Positions 16,935-25,514 are shown, counted from the first letter of the stretch. The stretch is 64,000 nucleotides of DNA from Oceanobacillus alkalisoli (GCF_021556485.1 NZ_JAKGBW010000017.1:1-64000); one strand, 5' to 3'. The notes: a model not told the origin generated them from the letters alone. Translations and numbers: made by a program.

Positions 16935-17432
16935 ATGGACGTGTTGGTGAATTTAGAGAAGGGGATGAAGCTAGACAGAATCACGACAAAGTTAGAGCAG
17001 TTATCGGAAACAGAATTAGATCATGCCGAGAAGTTTCTTGACGCTTTATTTACAAAGGAAGAAAAGCCTTTTAATCATTACTTAGGAAAGTTTTTAGAAA
17101 TTAATCAAGAAGCTGATTTATTTACAATGAAGCTCGGCAAACAGACAGAGAACACGTACGGAGTAGCTCAAGGAGGGGCAGTTTTCAGCCTTGCGGATAT
17201 CGCAATCGGCTTTTATCTGATCAAACAGTTACCTGAAGAGATTAACGTTTTTACATTGGAATTGAAAATGAATTTTATTAAAGCCGGAACAGGTGCTTAT
17301 TTACGTGCGGTACCGTCGATTCTTCATCTCGGGAGTACGACAGCTGTTACCGAGTGTGAGATATTTAATGATAAGGAGGAGCTCGTTGCGAAAGCATTTG
17401 GAACATTTTATTTGAAGCGACCAACGATTTAA
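16935..17432 (+). CDS. PaaI-type hotdog-fold thioesterase
   Basis: A protein of up to 165 residues with an N-terminal helical extension (about 40 residues) followed by a hotdog domain. The PaaI-type signature YGVAQGGAVFSLADIAIGF has the usual catalytic Asp near residue 88. Such enzymes hydrolyse acyl-CoA thioesters. The gene begins 8 bp after the PrpD-family gene and ends 17 bp before the hydratase alpha subunit, so it is part of that operon and may release a CoA-bound intermediate. ATG 16935 is preceded directly by GGGG; TTG 16944 in the same frame would be better spaced. Confidence 0.85.
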   Translation: MDVLVNLEKGMKLDRITTKLEQLSETELDHAEKFLDALFTKEEKPFNHYLGKFLEINQEADLFTMKLGKQTENTYGVAQGGAVFSLADIAIGFYLIKQLPEEINVFTLELKMNFIKAGTGAYLRAVPSILHLGSTTAVTECEIFNDKEELVAKAFGTFYLKRPTI

Positions 17433-17449
17433 AAGAGGGAAGTGGGATT

Positions 17450-18292
17450 TTGCGGATTATTCAATATAACGATATCGTGGAACAGGTGAGCATACTGTGC
17501 CAAGAAGCAAATGTGGAGCTTGGCGAGGATGTAATGAATGCCTTCCAGCAAGCACTTCAAACAGAGAAATCGGAAACCGGGCGAGTTGTGATTGAGCAGC
17601 TTATGGAAAATGCCGAAGTTGCTGTAAAGGAATATATGCCGATGTGTCAAGATACAGGAACGGCCGTGTTTATTGTGGAAATGGGCCAGGAATGCCTTAT
17701 TGCAGGCGGTACTTTAACAGATGCGATAAATGAAGGAGTTCGAGAAGGATATGAGGCGGGTCATTTACGTCATTCGATCGTGAAAGATCCGCTCGGCAGG
17801 AAGAATACAGGAGATAATACTCCGGCAATTGTCCATATTGAATATGTTGCAGGAGACTCACTCACACTACATATGACAGCTAAAGGCGGTGGTGCTGAGA
17901 ATATGAGTGATTTGAAAATGCTGAAACCGTCTGACGGATTAGAAGGAATCAAGCAATATATTCTCGATGTCGTGAAAGTCGCTGGGCCAAACGCCTGTCC
18001 ACCACTCGTCGTCGGTATCGGAATTGGCGGGAACTTTGAACGCTGCGCTTATTTAGCAAAGAAATCATTGTTCCGTCCGATTGGAGAAAGGCACAGGGAA
18101 GCAGAAGTGGCAGACTTGGAAGAGGACTTAATGGCTGAAATTAATCGTCTTGGAATCGGACCCCAAGGGATGGGTGGTTCGACCACGGCCCTTGATGTGA
18201 AGATTGAAGTGGAAGCTTGTCATATCGCCTCCCTTCCAGTAGCGGTCAATCTTAATTGTCATGCGAGCAGACATAAACAGGTAGTATTATAG
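17450..18292 (+). CDS. class I Fe-S hydratase alpha subunit (fumarase/tartrate dehydratase type)
   Basis: A 280-residue protein matching the N-terminal/alpha part of class I fumarases and L-tartrate dehydratase. It shows the three cluster-ligand cysteines in PMCQDTGTAVF (about 64), the GPNACPPLVVGIGIGG segment (about 183) and LNCHASRH near the C terminus. The substrate-binding segment GGGAENMSDLKM is present. The enzyme adds or removes water across a C4-C5 dicarboxylate double bond using a 4Fe-4S cluster. Fumarate, tartrate and mesaconate hydration are all possible. TTG start with GAGGGA upstream; the beta subunit follows 20 bp later. Confidence 0.93.
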   Translation: MRIIQYNDIVEQVSILCQEANVELGEDVMNAFQQALQTEKSETGRVVIEQLMENAEVAVKEYMPMCQDTGTAVFIVEMGQECLIAGGTLTDAINEGVREGYEAGHLRHSIVKDPLGRKNTGDNTPAIVHIEYVAGDSLTLHMTAKGGGAENMSDLKMLKPSDGLEGIKQYILDVVKVAGPNACPPLVVGIGIGGNFERCAYLAKKSLFRPIGERHREAEVADLEEDLMAEINRLGIGPQGMGGSTTALDVKIEVEACHIASLPVAVNLNCHASRHKQVVL

Positions 18293-18312
18293 AGAAAGCG
18301 GGGGGATTGTTT

Positions 18313-18861
18313 TTGGCAAAAAATATCACATTGCCACTGGAAAGAGAGACAATTAAAGATTTGCGGGCAGGCGACCGCGTCCATTTATCCGGAACAGTTT
18401 ATACGGCAAGGGATGCAGCCCATAAGCGGATGTTTGAAACAATCGAACAAGGTGGCGATTTACCGATTGATATCCAGGGGCAGGTCATTTATTATGTCGG
18501 CCCAACCCCAGCAAAACCTGGACAAGTCATTGGTTCAGCGGGCCCGACGACAAGTGGTCGTATGGATAAATATACGCCGAAGCTTCTTGAGATGGGCTTA
18601 AAGGGAATGATCGGGAAGGGATATCGTAATGAAGAAGTAAAGCAGGCAATTATTGAACAGGAGGCTGTTTATTTCGCCGCGGTTGGTGGCTCAGCTGCAC
18701 TTATTTCAAAGGCGATAAAAGAAGTTGAAGTGATTGCTTATGCGGATCTCGCGACGGAAGCAATTCGGAAAATGACGATTGAACATTTCCCTGCGATTGT
18801 CATTCATGATATTTATGGCGGGGATCAGTATGAAGCAGGTGTGAAACAATTCAGGGAATAG
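18313..18861 (+). CDS. class I Fe-S hydratase beta subunit (fumarase/tartrate dehydratase type)
   Basis: A 182-residue protein matching the C-terminal/beta part of class I fumarase and tartrate dehydratase. It has DRVHLSGTVYTARDAAHKR near the start, YVGPTPAKPGQVIGSAGPTTSGRMD in the middle and MIGKGYRNEEV after it. It completes the active site with the alpha subunit upstream. TTG 18313 lies 7 nt after a G-rich ribosome binding site; an in-frame TTG two codons earlier is too close to it. It ends the PrpD-thioesterase-hydratase operon. Confidence 0.93.
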   Translation: MAKNITLPLERETIKDLRAGDRVHLSGTVYTARDAAHKRMFETIEQGGDLPIDIQGQVIYYVGPTPAKPGQVIGSAGPTTSGRMDKYTPKLLEMGLKGMIGKGYRNEEVKQAIIEQEAVYFAAVGGSAALISKAIKEVEVIAYADLATEAIRKMTIEHFPAIVIHDIYGGDQYEAGVKQFRE

Positions 18862-18954
18862 GTTAGTAGCTGATGTTACTTCATTGGCTGCTAGATTTTC
18901 CATATAAGTTCTTATCCAGTTAATGGATAGCGTTTACAACAAAGGGGTGAGAGA

Positions 18955-20052
18955 ATGAACGGTCAAGAAAAAGGAACAGTGGCAATGATGACGACACCAG
19001 AAAAGCTTGAATTTCAGGAATATCCGATTCCAAAGCCAGGTCCTGGGGCGGTTGTTGTGAAGGTGCTTCGGTCGAATGTATGTGGTTCTGAATTGCATAT
19101 ATGGAAAGGACTTCATCCGACGAAAAGGCAAGGTGTACTGGGGCATGAAATGATTGGAGCATTACATGATGTTGGTGAAGGGGTGACAACTGATTTTGCA
19201 GGGAATCCAATCGAGAAAGGGGACCGAATCGTTTCAGCATACTATTTAACTTGCAGGAAATGTACACCATGTCTAGAAGGGCATTTTCATTTATGTGAAC
19301 ATGCATATGATTTTTGGAATTTGGAGCCGGAAGTTGCACCACATTTCCACGGGACATTTGCAACCCATTACTATATCCATCCAAACCAATATTTTTATAA
19401 GGTACCCGATAATGTTCCCGACATAGCTGCAGCAAGTGCCAATTGTGCTTTATCACAAGTATACTTTGGACTTGATAAAGCAAATGTGACGTATAACCAG
19501 ACAATTGTCATTCAAGGAGCAGGGGGACTTGGATTAAATGCAATGGCTGTTGCTAAAGAGAAAGGAGCTACGGTTATTGCGGTGGATCATGTGGAAAGTC
19601 GGTTACAACAGGCAAAACAATTCGGAGCAGATCATGTATTGAATTTAAGTGAACTTAAAACAATGGAAGAAAGACAGGAAAAGGTTTTAGCGCTGACAAA
19701 CGGAAACGGGGCGCATGTCGGATTGGAAGTTGCCGGTGTTCCCGCAGCTTTTGCAGAAGGAATTCACTATATCCGGTCAGGCGGAAAATATATCACAATT
19801 GGTAACATTACACCTGGAAAAACCGTTGCATTCGATCCAGGATTACTGACGAGAAAGTCGATTCAAATCATTCCGGTTGTCCGCTATAACCCATGGTATC
19901 TGCATAAGTCATTGGAATTTCTCTCTAAAAATATTGAGAAATACCCATTCGAGAAAATGTTGGATGCGGAGTTCGAACTTAAGGATATTACGTCTGCACT
20001 GGATAAATCAGCTGCTAAGGAAGTGACACGAGCTTCTATCGTTATGGTGTGA
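18955..20052 (+). CDS. zinc-dependent medium-chain dehydrogenase
   Basis: A 365-residue MDR-superfamily dehydrogenase. Catalytic zinc ligands are likely Cys43 (SNVCGSELH) and His64-Glu65 (GHEM). Structural zinc ligands are in CRKCTPCLEGHFHLC (about 95-110), and the NAD(P)-binding Rossmann motif is GAGGLGLNA near residue 184. The N-terminal MMTTPEKLEFQEYPIP strand is typical of the class. It oxidises an alcohol or reduces a carbonyl; no exact substrate can be named. It lies 93 bp after the hydratase genes and 55 bp before the lactonase-family gene, suggesting action on the hydroxy acid that lactone opening would release. Confidence 0.88.
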   Translation: MNGQEKGTVAMMTTPEKLEFQEYPIPKPGPGAVVVKVLRSNVCGSELHIWKGLHPTKRQGVLGHEMIGALHDVGEGVTTDFAGNPIEKGDRIVSAYYLTCRKCTPCLEGHFHLCEHAYDFWNLEPEVAPHFHGTFATHYYIHPNQYFYKVPDNVPDIAAASANCALSQVYFGLDKANVTYNQTIVIQGAGGLGLNAMAVAKEKGATVIAVDHVESRLQQAKQFGADHVLNLSELKTMEERQEKVLALTNGNGAHVGLEVAGVPAAFAEGIHYIRSGGKYITIGNITPGKTVAFDPGLLTRKSIQIIPVVRYNPWYLHKSLEFLSKNIEKYPFEKMLDAEFELKDITSALDKSAAKEVTRASIVMV

Positions 20053-20107
20053 ACATCCTTTTCAAAAAGGGTTTGCAAATAAAAATGAATTAATGGAGGT
20101 TGAGAAG

Positions 20108-20941
20108 ATGAGTAACACGAAATTGTATGTACTTGACACTGGCACGATGAAGATGGATAAGAATTATATGGTAGCAATGCATAACCCAGCAAGTGTGGAT
20201 CAGCCGAACGTGCCAGCAGAATTTGTAGAATTTCCAGTTTATGCCGTATTGATTGACCATCCAGAAGGCAAAATTTTATTTGACACAGGCTGTAACCCGG
20301 AAGGTATGGGGGAAGAGGGCAGATGGCCAGAAGGTGTTCAAAAAATGTTCCCGTCCTTTCAGGATGAATCGTGTTATTTGATCAACCGTTTGGAACAACT
20401 CGGTGTCGGTCCAAAGGATATTAAATATGTTGTTGCTTCCCATCTTCATTTAGACCATGCCGGCTGTTTGGAAATGTTCACGGAAGCAACGATTATCGTT
20501 CATGATACCGAACTTGCGAATACGATGAAGCAGTATGCCATGACGAAAGATATGGGCGCCTATATTTGGGCTGATGTGAATAAATGGATAGAAAATGATC
20601 TTAACTGGAAAACGGTCATGCCTCATGAAGATGAGCTGGAACTGGCAGATGGCGTGAAAATCCTTAATTTTGGTCCAGGGCATGCATGGGGGTTAATCGG
20701 CCTGCATGTAGAATTACCGGGTACAGGAGGAATTATTTTAGCATCTGACGCTGTCTATTCAGCTGAGAACTATGGTCCACCTGCAAAGATTCCTGGCATC
20801 ATTTATGACTCCATCGGATATTTAAATGCCGTTGAGAAAATCAAAAAGTATGCAGAGCGCACGAACTCCCAAGTATGGTTTGGACACGACTCAGCTCAGT
20901 TCAGGGAATTCATTAAATCGACGGAAGGATTCTATGAGTAA
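20108..20941 (+). CDS. N-acyl-homoserine-lactonase-family metallo-hydrolase
   Basis: A 277-residue MBL-fold hydrolase. Metal ligands are seen in SHLHLDHAG (HxHxDH, near residue 112), GPGHAWG (near 195), ASDAVYS (near 218) and WFGHDSAQF (near 262). This set and the length match the AiiA/AttM (BlcC) type, which opens gamma-lactone rings. Here it is flanked by a Zn-dehydrogenase and an aldehyde dehydrogenase, the same enzyme set as the Agrobacterium blcABC gamma-butyrolactone pathway, so a metabolic lactonase is more likely than a quorum-quenching one. Start ATG 20108 follows GGAGG by 8 nt. Confidence 0.88.
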   Translation: MSNTKLYVLDTGTMKMDKNYMVAMHNPASVDQPNVPAEFVEFPVYAVLIDHPEGKILFDTGCNPEGMGEEGRWPEGVQKMFPSFQDESCYLINRLEQLGVGPKDIKYVVASHLHLDHAGCLEMFTEATIIVHDTELANTMKQYAMTKDMGAYIWADVNKWIENDLNWKTVMPHEDELELADGVKILNFGPGHAWGLIGLHVELPGTGGIILASDAVYSAENYGPPAKIPGIIYDSIGYLNAVEKIKKYAERTNSQVWFGHDSAQFREFIKSTEGFYE

Positions 20942-20955
20942 ATTGATAAAGGAGA

Positions 20956-20986
20956 ATAGCCTCATTATCTTAATGAATGAGGCTAT
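20956..20986 (+). promoter_or_regulatory. intercistronic stem-loop after the lactonase gene
   Basis: ATAGCCTCATT and AATGAGGCTAT form a perfect 11-bp stem, followed by ATTGCTTT rather than a full T run. It could partially terminate or stabilise the upstream message before the aldehyde dehydrogenase gene. Confidence 0.55.
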
Positions 20987-21024
20987 ATTGCTTTCATAGA
21001 TTAAAATGAAGGAGTGAAACATAC

Positions 21025-22473
21025 ATGCTTCAAACAGAAACATTACATGCCGGCTCTTATATCGGAGGTGAAGAAATAAAATATAATCATCGTAATCTAA
21101 AAGTACTGAATCCGTATAATCAGGAAGTGATAGGGAAAATATCTCCTGCGTTAGTGGATGATGTGGAAAAAGCGATTTTAAATGCGGACAAAGTTTTCCA
21201 TGAAACGATGAAGCACATGCCCGCTTACGAGCGGTCGGAAATCTTGCGGAAAACAGCAGATCTTCTTGAAAAAAGGGCTCAAAAATTTGCTGAAATGCTT
21301 TCGCTTGAAGCGGGGAAACCGATTCAGGAAAGCAGGGGAGAGGTGACACGGGCGGTACAAGTTCTCCGGTTTGCATCAGAGGGGGCAAAATCAATCTATG
21401 GTGAACAGATTTCTCTTGATAGCGCAATCGGCGGAGAGAACCAAATGGGGGTTACAAAAAGAATTCCTCTAGGTGTCATTGCGGCGATTACTCCATTTAA
21501 CTTCCCTTTGAACCTTGTCTTGCATAAGGTAGCACCAGCAATTGCCACAGGAAATACAGTTGTCTTAAAGCCCGCGGAAAAAACGCCATTTTCATCAGTT
21601 CTGCTTTATCAATTATTAGAAGAGGCAGGGTTGCCAAAGGGGGCATTAAATATCCTGATGGGACCAGGGCAGGAGTTAGTCGAACCACTCGTCACGCATC
21701 CTAAAGTAAGAAAAGTAACATTCACTGGGAGCGGAAAAGTCGGCTGGATGATTAAGGAAATGGCACCAAGAAAGAGAGTGACCCTTGAACTCGGTTCTAA
21801 TGCACCTAATATTATTTTTGCGGATGCGGATGTGGAACAGGCCACGCAAGCAATAGCGATGGGAGGATATACATTTGCTGGGCAGGCTTGTGTTTCCGCA
21901 CAACGGGTCTATGTGGAAAGAAGTATCCATGATGCATTCGTGAAGAGGTTAGTTACAGAGCTTCAGAAATTGAAAACTGGTAATCCGCTTGATGAGGGAA
22001 CATCCTTTGGTCCAATGATTACTGAAGATGCGGCAATTCGTGCCGAGTCCTGGATAAACGAGGCTGTGGGACAAGGAGCGAAGGTTGCTATAGGTGGGAA
22101 AAGAGATGGGGCAGTAGTGGAACCAACAGTCATTACGGATGTCGACCCGGATATGAAAGTAGTCTGTGCGGAAGTGTTTGCTCCAATCGTAAGTATTTTG
22201 CCTTTTGAAACAGAAGAGGAAGTGATTGCTTCTGCGAATGATTCGGAATTCGGTTTACATGCGGGAGTATTTACAAAAGATATTTATCGTGCCTTTCGGG
22301 TAGCGGATGCCATTGACACAGGTGGAGTTTGGATAAATGAAGTGTCCGTCCGCCGCTATGATCACATTCCTTACGGCGGTGTGAAAAATAGTGGGATCGG
22401 TAAGGAAGGAATCAAGTATGCGATTGATGATATGACGGCAATTAAATTTATAGGGATAAACTTAAAGAGTTAG
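21025..22473 (+). CDS. NAD(P)-dependent aldehyde dehydrogenase
   Basis: A 482-residue aldehyde dehydrogenase. Signatures are ITPFNFPLNLVLHKVAPA near residue 155, the general-base glutamate in VTLELGSN near 253, and the catalytic cysteine in FAGQACVSAQ near 287. The C-terminal NEVSVRRYDHIPYGGVKNSGIGKEG is normal. It would oxidise the aldehyde produced by one of the flanking alcohol dehydrogenases to the acid. The nearest pathway analogy is oxidation of a semialdehyde to a dicarboxylate. The second aldehyde dehydrogenase at 33773 is more clearly of the succinate-semialdehyde type. Confidence 0.93.
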   Translation: MLQTETLHAGSYIGGEEIKYNHRNLKVLNPYNQEVIGKISPALVDDVEKAILNADKVFHETMKHMPAYERSEILRKTADLLEKRAQKFAEMLSLEAGKPIQESRGEVTRAVQVLRFASEGAKSIYGEQISLDSAIGGENQMGVTKRIPLGVIAAITPFNFPLNLVLHKVAPAIATGNTVVLKPAEKTPFSSVLLYQLLEEAGLPKGALNILMGPGQELVEPLVTHPKVRKVTFTGSGKVGWMIKEMAPRKRVTLELGSNAPNIIFADADVEQATQAIAMGGYTFAGQACVSAQRVYVERSIHDAFVKRLVTELQKLKTGNPLDEGTSFGPMITEDAAIRAESWINEAVGQGAKVAIGGKRDGAVVEPTVITDVDPDMKVVCAEVFAPIVSILPFETEEEVIASANDSEFGLHAGVFTKDIYRAFRVADAIDTGGVWINEVSVRRYDHIPYGGVKNSGIGKEGIKYAIDDMTAIKFIGINLKS

Positions 22474-22488
22474 AGAGGGGATATAAAA

Positions 22489-23613
22489 ATGGAAGTTAAA
22501 TCAGCCGTACTAAGAGAATCAGCGGCAACAACACCATATGCGGACAGTCAACCAATTAAAATTGAAACATTGAAATTAGGCGCACCGCAACTTGGTGAAG
22601 TGTTAGTCGAAATAAAAGCTGCAAGTCTCTGCCATTCCGACTTATCCGTGGTTGATGGAAGCAGGCCCCGACCATTGCCGATGGCGCTCGGCCATGAAGC
22701 TGCTGGAGTTGTGAAAGAGGTTGGTGAAGGGGTGACAGACTTGGAGCCTGGAGACCATGTGGTCTGTGTATTTGTCCCAAGTTGTGGCCACTGTGTACCT
22801 TGCATGGAAGGTCGACCTGCTCTATGCGAACCTGGTGCAAAGTCCAATGGGGATGGTACATTAATCGGAGGAGGAATCCGGCTTCATCACGGGGAAGAGA
22901 CGGTTCATCATCATGTTGGTGTATCAGCTTTTTCTGAGCATATCGTTCTTTCACAGAACTCTCTTGTTAAAGTGAATAAAGATATTCCGTTTGAAAAATT
23001 AGCTTTATTCGGTTGTGCAGTTATTACAGGAGTCGGTGCGGTTATCAATACAGCCCATATTAAACTAGGGAGTACGGTCGGAGTTGTTGGCCTTGGCGGT
23101 ATTGGATTAAGTGCTTTATTAGGTGCTGTTGCAGCCGGAGCGAGCCGTGTCGTTGCGATCGATATAAATGACAAAAAGTTAGAAAAAGCAAAAGAACTTG
23201 GAGCTACAGATGTTTTCAATTCGAAATCTAATCAAGTTATAGATGAAATTAAATCGGCAACCGGTGGCGGATTGGATTATGTTTTTGAAACGGCTGGGGC
23301 CGTTCCAGCTTTAGATGTTGCCTATGCAATTACAAGGAGAGGTGGCACAACAGTTACAACGGGTCTGCCGCATCCGGAGCATGAGTTTTCATTTCCATAT
23401 GTCACCTTGACTGCGGAAGAGAAAACATTAAAAGGCTCTTATGTCGGCAGTTGTGTACCGAAGCGGGATATTCCTAATTTTATCGAGCTATTTAAACAGG
23501 GTCGCTTACCGGTCGATAAACTGCATGCAAAAACAATCGCGCTAGAAGAAATCAACGTAGGCTTTGATTTATTAGCCTCAGGAGACTATTCCAGAATAAT
23601 TGTAAAGTTTTAA
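22489..23613 (+). CDS. zinc-dependent alcohol dehydrogenase
   Basis: A 374-residue MDR alcohol dehydrogenase resembling class III-like enzymes. Catalytic zinc ligands include Cys48 (ASLCHSD) and the His of GHEAAGV. The structural zinc motif CGHCVPCMEGRPALC lies near 100-114, and the Rossmann motif GLGGIGLSALLG near 202. It follows the aldehyde dehydrogenase by 15 bp with its own GAGGGG site, so the two are cotranscribed and probably act in consecutive alcohol-to-aldehyde-to-acid steps. It is followed by the nested repeat at 23622. Confidence 0.93.
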   Translation: MEVKSAVLRESAATTPYADSQPIKIETLKLGAPQLGEVLVEIKAASLCHSDLSVVDGSRPRPLPMALGHEAAGVVKEVGEGVTDLEPGDHVVCVFVPSCGHCVPCMEGRPALCEPGAKSNGDGTLIGGGIRLHHGEETVHHHVGVSAFSEHIVLSQNSLVKVNKDIPFEKLALFGCAVITGVGAVINTAHIKLGSTVGVVGLGGIGLSALLGAVAAGASRVVAIDINDKKLEKAKELGATDVFNSKSNQVIDEIKSATGGGLDYVFETAGAVPALDVAYAITRRGGTTVTTGLPHPEHEFSFPYVTLTAEEKTLKGSYVGSCVPKRDIPNFIELFKQGRLPVDKLHAKTIALEEINVGFDLLASGDYSRIIVKF

Positions 23614-23621
23614 TGAGAATA

Positions 23622-23820
23622 TGGGACAGATGCTCTGACCGAGGCTGCTGAAAAACATATTTTGGAAATTATTTTTCCCACTTTGATAACCAAAATCGAG
23701 TGAAAACAGGTATTTATTCTCCACTTTCATAGGTTATTTTACATGAAATTTGGGAATCGGTTTCCATTCGCTTGAAATTAGTGTACTTTTTCAGCAGCCT
23801 CGCTCTGACCCTCTGTCCCA
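23622..23820. repeat. TGTCCCA/CTCTGACCC palindromic repeat, copy 2, split by a MITE
   Basis: The left part TGGGACAGATGCTCTGACC (23622-23640) and right part GCTCTGACCCTCTGTCCCA (23802-23820) are the two halves of one palindromic repeat like those at 27584 and 42593. Between them sits a 161-bp element. Removing it and one copy of the duplicated GCTCTGACC restores a 29-bp repeat, TGGGACAGAT then GCTCTGACCC then TCTGTCCCA. Confidence 0.85.
23641..23801. mobile_element. 161-bp MITE with 15-bp perfect terminal inverted repeats and 9-bp TSD
   Basis: The ends GAGGCTGCTGAAAAA (23641-23655) and TTTTTCAGCAGCCTC (23787-23801) are perfect inverted repeats. The element is flanked by an exact 9-bp direct duplication GCTCTGACC (23632-23640 and 23802-23810). 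The interior is A/T-rich with no coding potential. This is a non-autonomous insertion that depended on a transposase elsewhere; the IS family is not identified. A diverged single end may remain at 109-123. Confidence 0.85.
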
Positions 23821-23825
23821 AAAAT

Positions 23826-24494
23826 CTATTTCACATGTATTTCAATTTCGAGGGTGTTCATTTGGTCGATGAGTAGTTCTTCGTAGTCTTGTTGTAGCTG
23901 GTAGCTTTGTTCCTGTTCGGTTTGTTCAGGTTTTTCAGTTTGGATTGCTTGCAATAAGTCATTTACGACCCGGTCACGCAATAAAGAACTGCGCATATAG
24001 TCTTGAATGTTGCGGTTGAATTTCGTTTCACCGTATTCTTGGATCATTGCCTGAACGGTATCAATTTCCGCTATGGAATCTTTAAACTGGCTGACAGCTG
24101 CATCGAGTTTTTCCATCGGGACATCGTAATGTTTCTCTTCTGCAAGGAGGCGAATGGCATATATTTCTATCATGTTCTGTAATTGGACATTAATATTTTC
24201 CAGATAAGCTGCTTGTTCATCCCAGAACAAGTCCCGCTCCGCTGCTGTATCAGCGGCTAAACCCTCCCAGTCATGATACCGGTTCGCCTCTATTTCAATA
24301 TGTTCCATAAAGGTGTAGAATGCTAAATCCTCTGTATCAAAAGTTTTCCCTTCAATTGTAGCGGCTGACTCGACCTCATTGGATTGAATATCGTTATCTG
24401 GTTGTTCTACTGCACTTGTCAATTCGTTGACACAGGCGCCTAAACCGATGAGCATAAGCAGTCCAAGAACGAGCGGCCATTTTACTCTCATCAT
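23826..24494 (-). CDS. hypothetical lipoprotein
   Basis: A 222-residue lipoprotein with signal peptide and lipobox near residue 21 (LGAC). The mature part is acidic and helical, with long amphipathic stretches and a Glu/Gln-rich segment near 185-200. The helical region with its many charged residues loosely resembles the N-terminal part of SurA-like or trigger-factor-like lipoproteins, but no catalytic domain follows. Its start overlaps the end of the YtkA-like gene by 4 bp (ATGA), so it is the last gene of the decayed ABC operon. Function is unknown. Confidence 0.75.
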   Translation of the reverse strand: MMRVKWPLVLGLLMLIGLGACVNELTSAVEQPDNDIQSNEVESAATIEGKTFDTEDLAFYTFMEHIEIEANRYHDWEGLAADTAAERDLFWDEQAAYLENINVQLQNMIEIYAIRLLAEEKHYDVPMEKLDAAVSQFKDSIAEIDTVQAMIQEYGETKFNRNIQDYMRSSLLRDRVVNDLLQAIQTEKPEQTEQEQSYQLQQDYEELLIDQMNTLEIEIHVK

Positions 24495-24850
24495 CCTTCA
24501 CTCACATTAAACGTTATCGTTTCTTCATAAACTTTACCATCCAACTCTGCTTCGGTTTCCATAATCCATTCCCCACCCATCGGTAAATCAACATTCGCAG
24601 TATAACTGCCATCTCCATTATCGGTGAAGTTTGCTTCAATAACGCCATGGTCCATTTTTGCCATCTCCAAGCTTCCCGTGATGGTCATACCAGATACGGC
24701 CTCTCCATTATCCTCTACCATAATAATAATTTCTGTTTCCCTGTCTGTTACATAGTGAGGAGAATTATCGACTGAGAAATCAATGTCACTTCCACCACAA
24801 GCTGCAAGGAAGCATAATCCGGTTATGATGATCCATAATATTTTTTTCAT
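24491..24850 (-). CDS. YtkA/FixH-like lipoprotein
   Basis: A 119-residue lipoprotein with lipobox LAAC (Cys18) and a single beta-sandwich domain of the YtkA-like type. It includes the characteristic turn MAKMDHGVIEANFTDNGDGSY and ends with VNVSEG-type strands. YtkA-like proteins are extracytoplasmic and often accompany metal or respiratory-enzyme maturation genes. Its ATG overlaps the last base of the ABC ATPase stop codon, so it belongs to the same operon. It appears intact although its upstream ABC genes are broken. Confidence 0.8.
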   Translation of the reverse strand: MKKILWIIITGLCFLAACGGSDIDFSVDNSPHYVTDRETEIIIMVEDNGEAVSGMTITGSLEMAKMDHGVIEANFTDNGDGSYTANVDLPMGGEWIMETEAELDGKVYEETITFNVSEG

Positions 24851-25514
24851 TATGTTGCATCCTTTAAATGATGTTCCATAAATTCATCCATCGTGTACTT
24901 AGTAATCTTGCCATCATCCATATAAGCGACATGGGTACATACCTTTTTTATTTCTTCAAAATGATGGGATGCCATGAAGATTGTTTTGTTTTCCAGTCCT
25001 TTTATAATATTTAAAATCTTGTTCCGGCCAACTGGATCAAGCCCGCTCGTCGGTTCATCCAAAATGATGATATCACTGTCAAAATAAAGGATAATCGCTA
25101 ATCCGAGACGCTGCAGCATCCCTTTTGAATACTCGCGGCTATATTTATCGTGGTCTCCCCAGAGTGATACAAGCTTCAATTTCTCTTCTATCCTTGCTTC
25201 ATCAATCTTTTTACTGCTGACCGCTGCGAAAAATTCAATGTTCTCTTTTCCTGTCAGATTCGGATAAAGTTGAAATTTCTCAGGTAAATAGGAGACAAAC
25301 TTTTCCAATCTCCTTTTTTATTCGATTTCCCATGCAAGTAGATGGAGCCTTCTTTATATGTTTGTAAACCGAGCATCGTGCGGATGAGGGTAGATTTTCC
25401 GGCACCATTTCTCCCGACAAGGGCACAGCGTTTATTCTTTTCAACGGTCAGATTCACTTTCTATAAAACTTCCTTATTAAAGTAACGTTGATTTAAGTTT
25501 TGAATCTTAATCAT
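24850..25514 (-). pseudogene. NosF-like ABC transporter ATPase, broken by one stop and one frameshift
   Basis: From ATG 25514 the frame reads MIKIQNLNQRYFNKEVL, then hits TAG at 25463-25461 (codon 18), and resumes with KVNLTVEKNKRCALVGRNG containing an intact Walker A (GRNGAGKST). At the T4 run at 25301-25304 one base is missing: adding one restores WKKFVSYLPEKFQLYPN. The second part carries the signature segment EYSKGMLQRLGLA, Walker B IIILDEPTSG and the H-loop ASHHF. The sequence fits NosF/CcmA-like ABC-2 exporter ATPases. Two independent lesions make a pseudogene likely, although the homopolymer gap alone could be a sequencing error. Confidence 0.85.

Noticed and set aside
18920-19504. 194-residue minus-strand frame opposite the Zn-dehydrogenase
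   Set aside because: His/Ser/Leu-rich antisense composition with no motif; the plus-strand dehydrogenase is certain.
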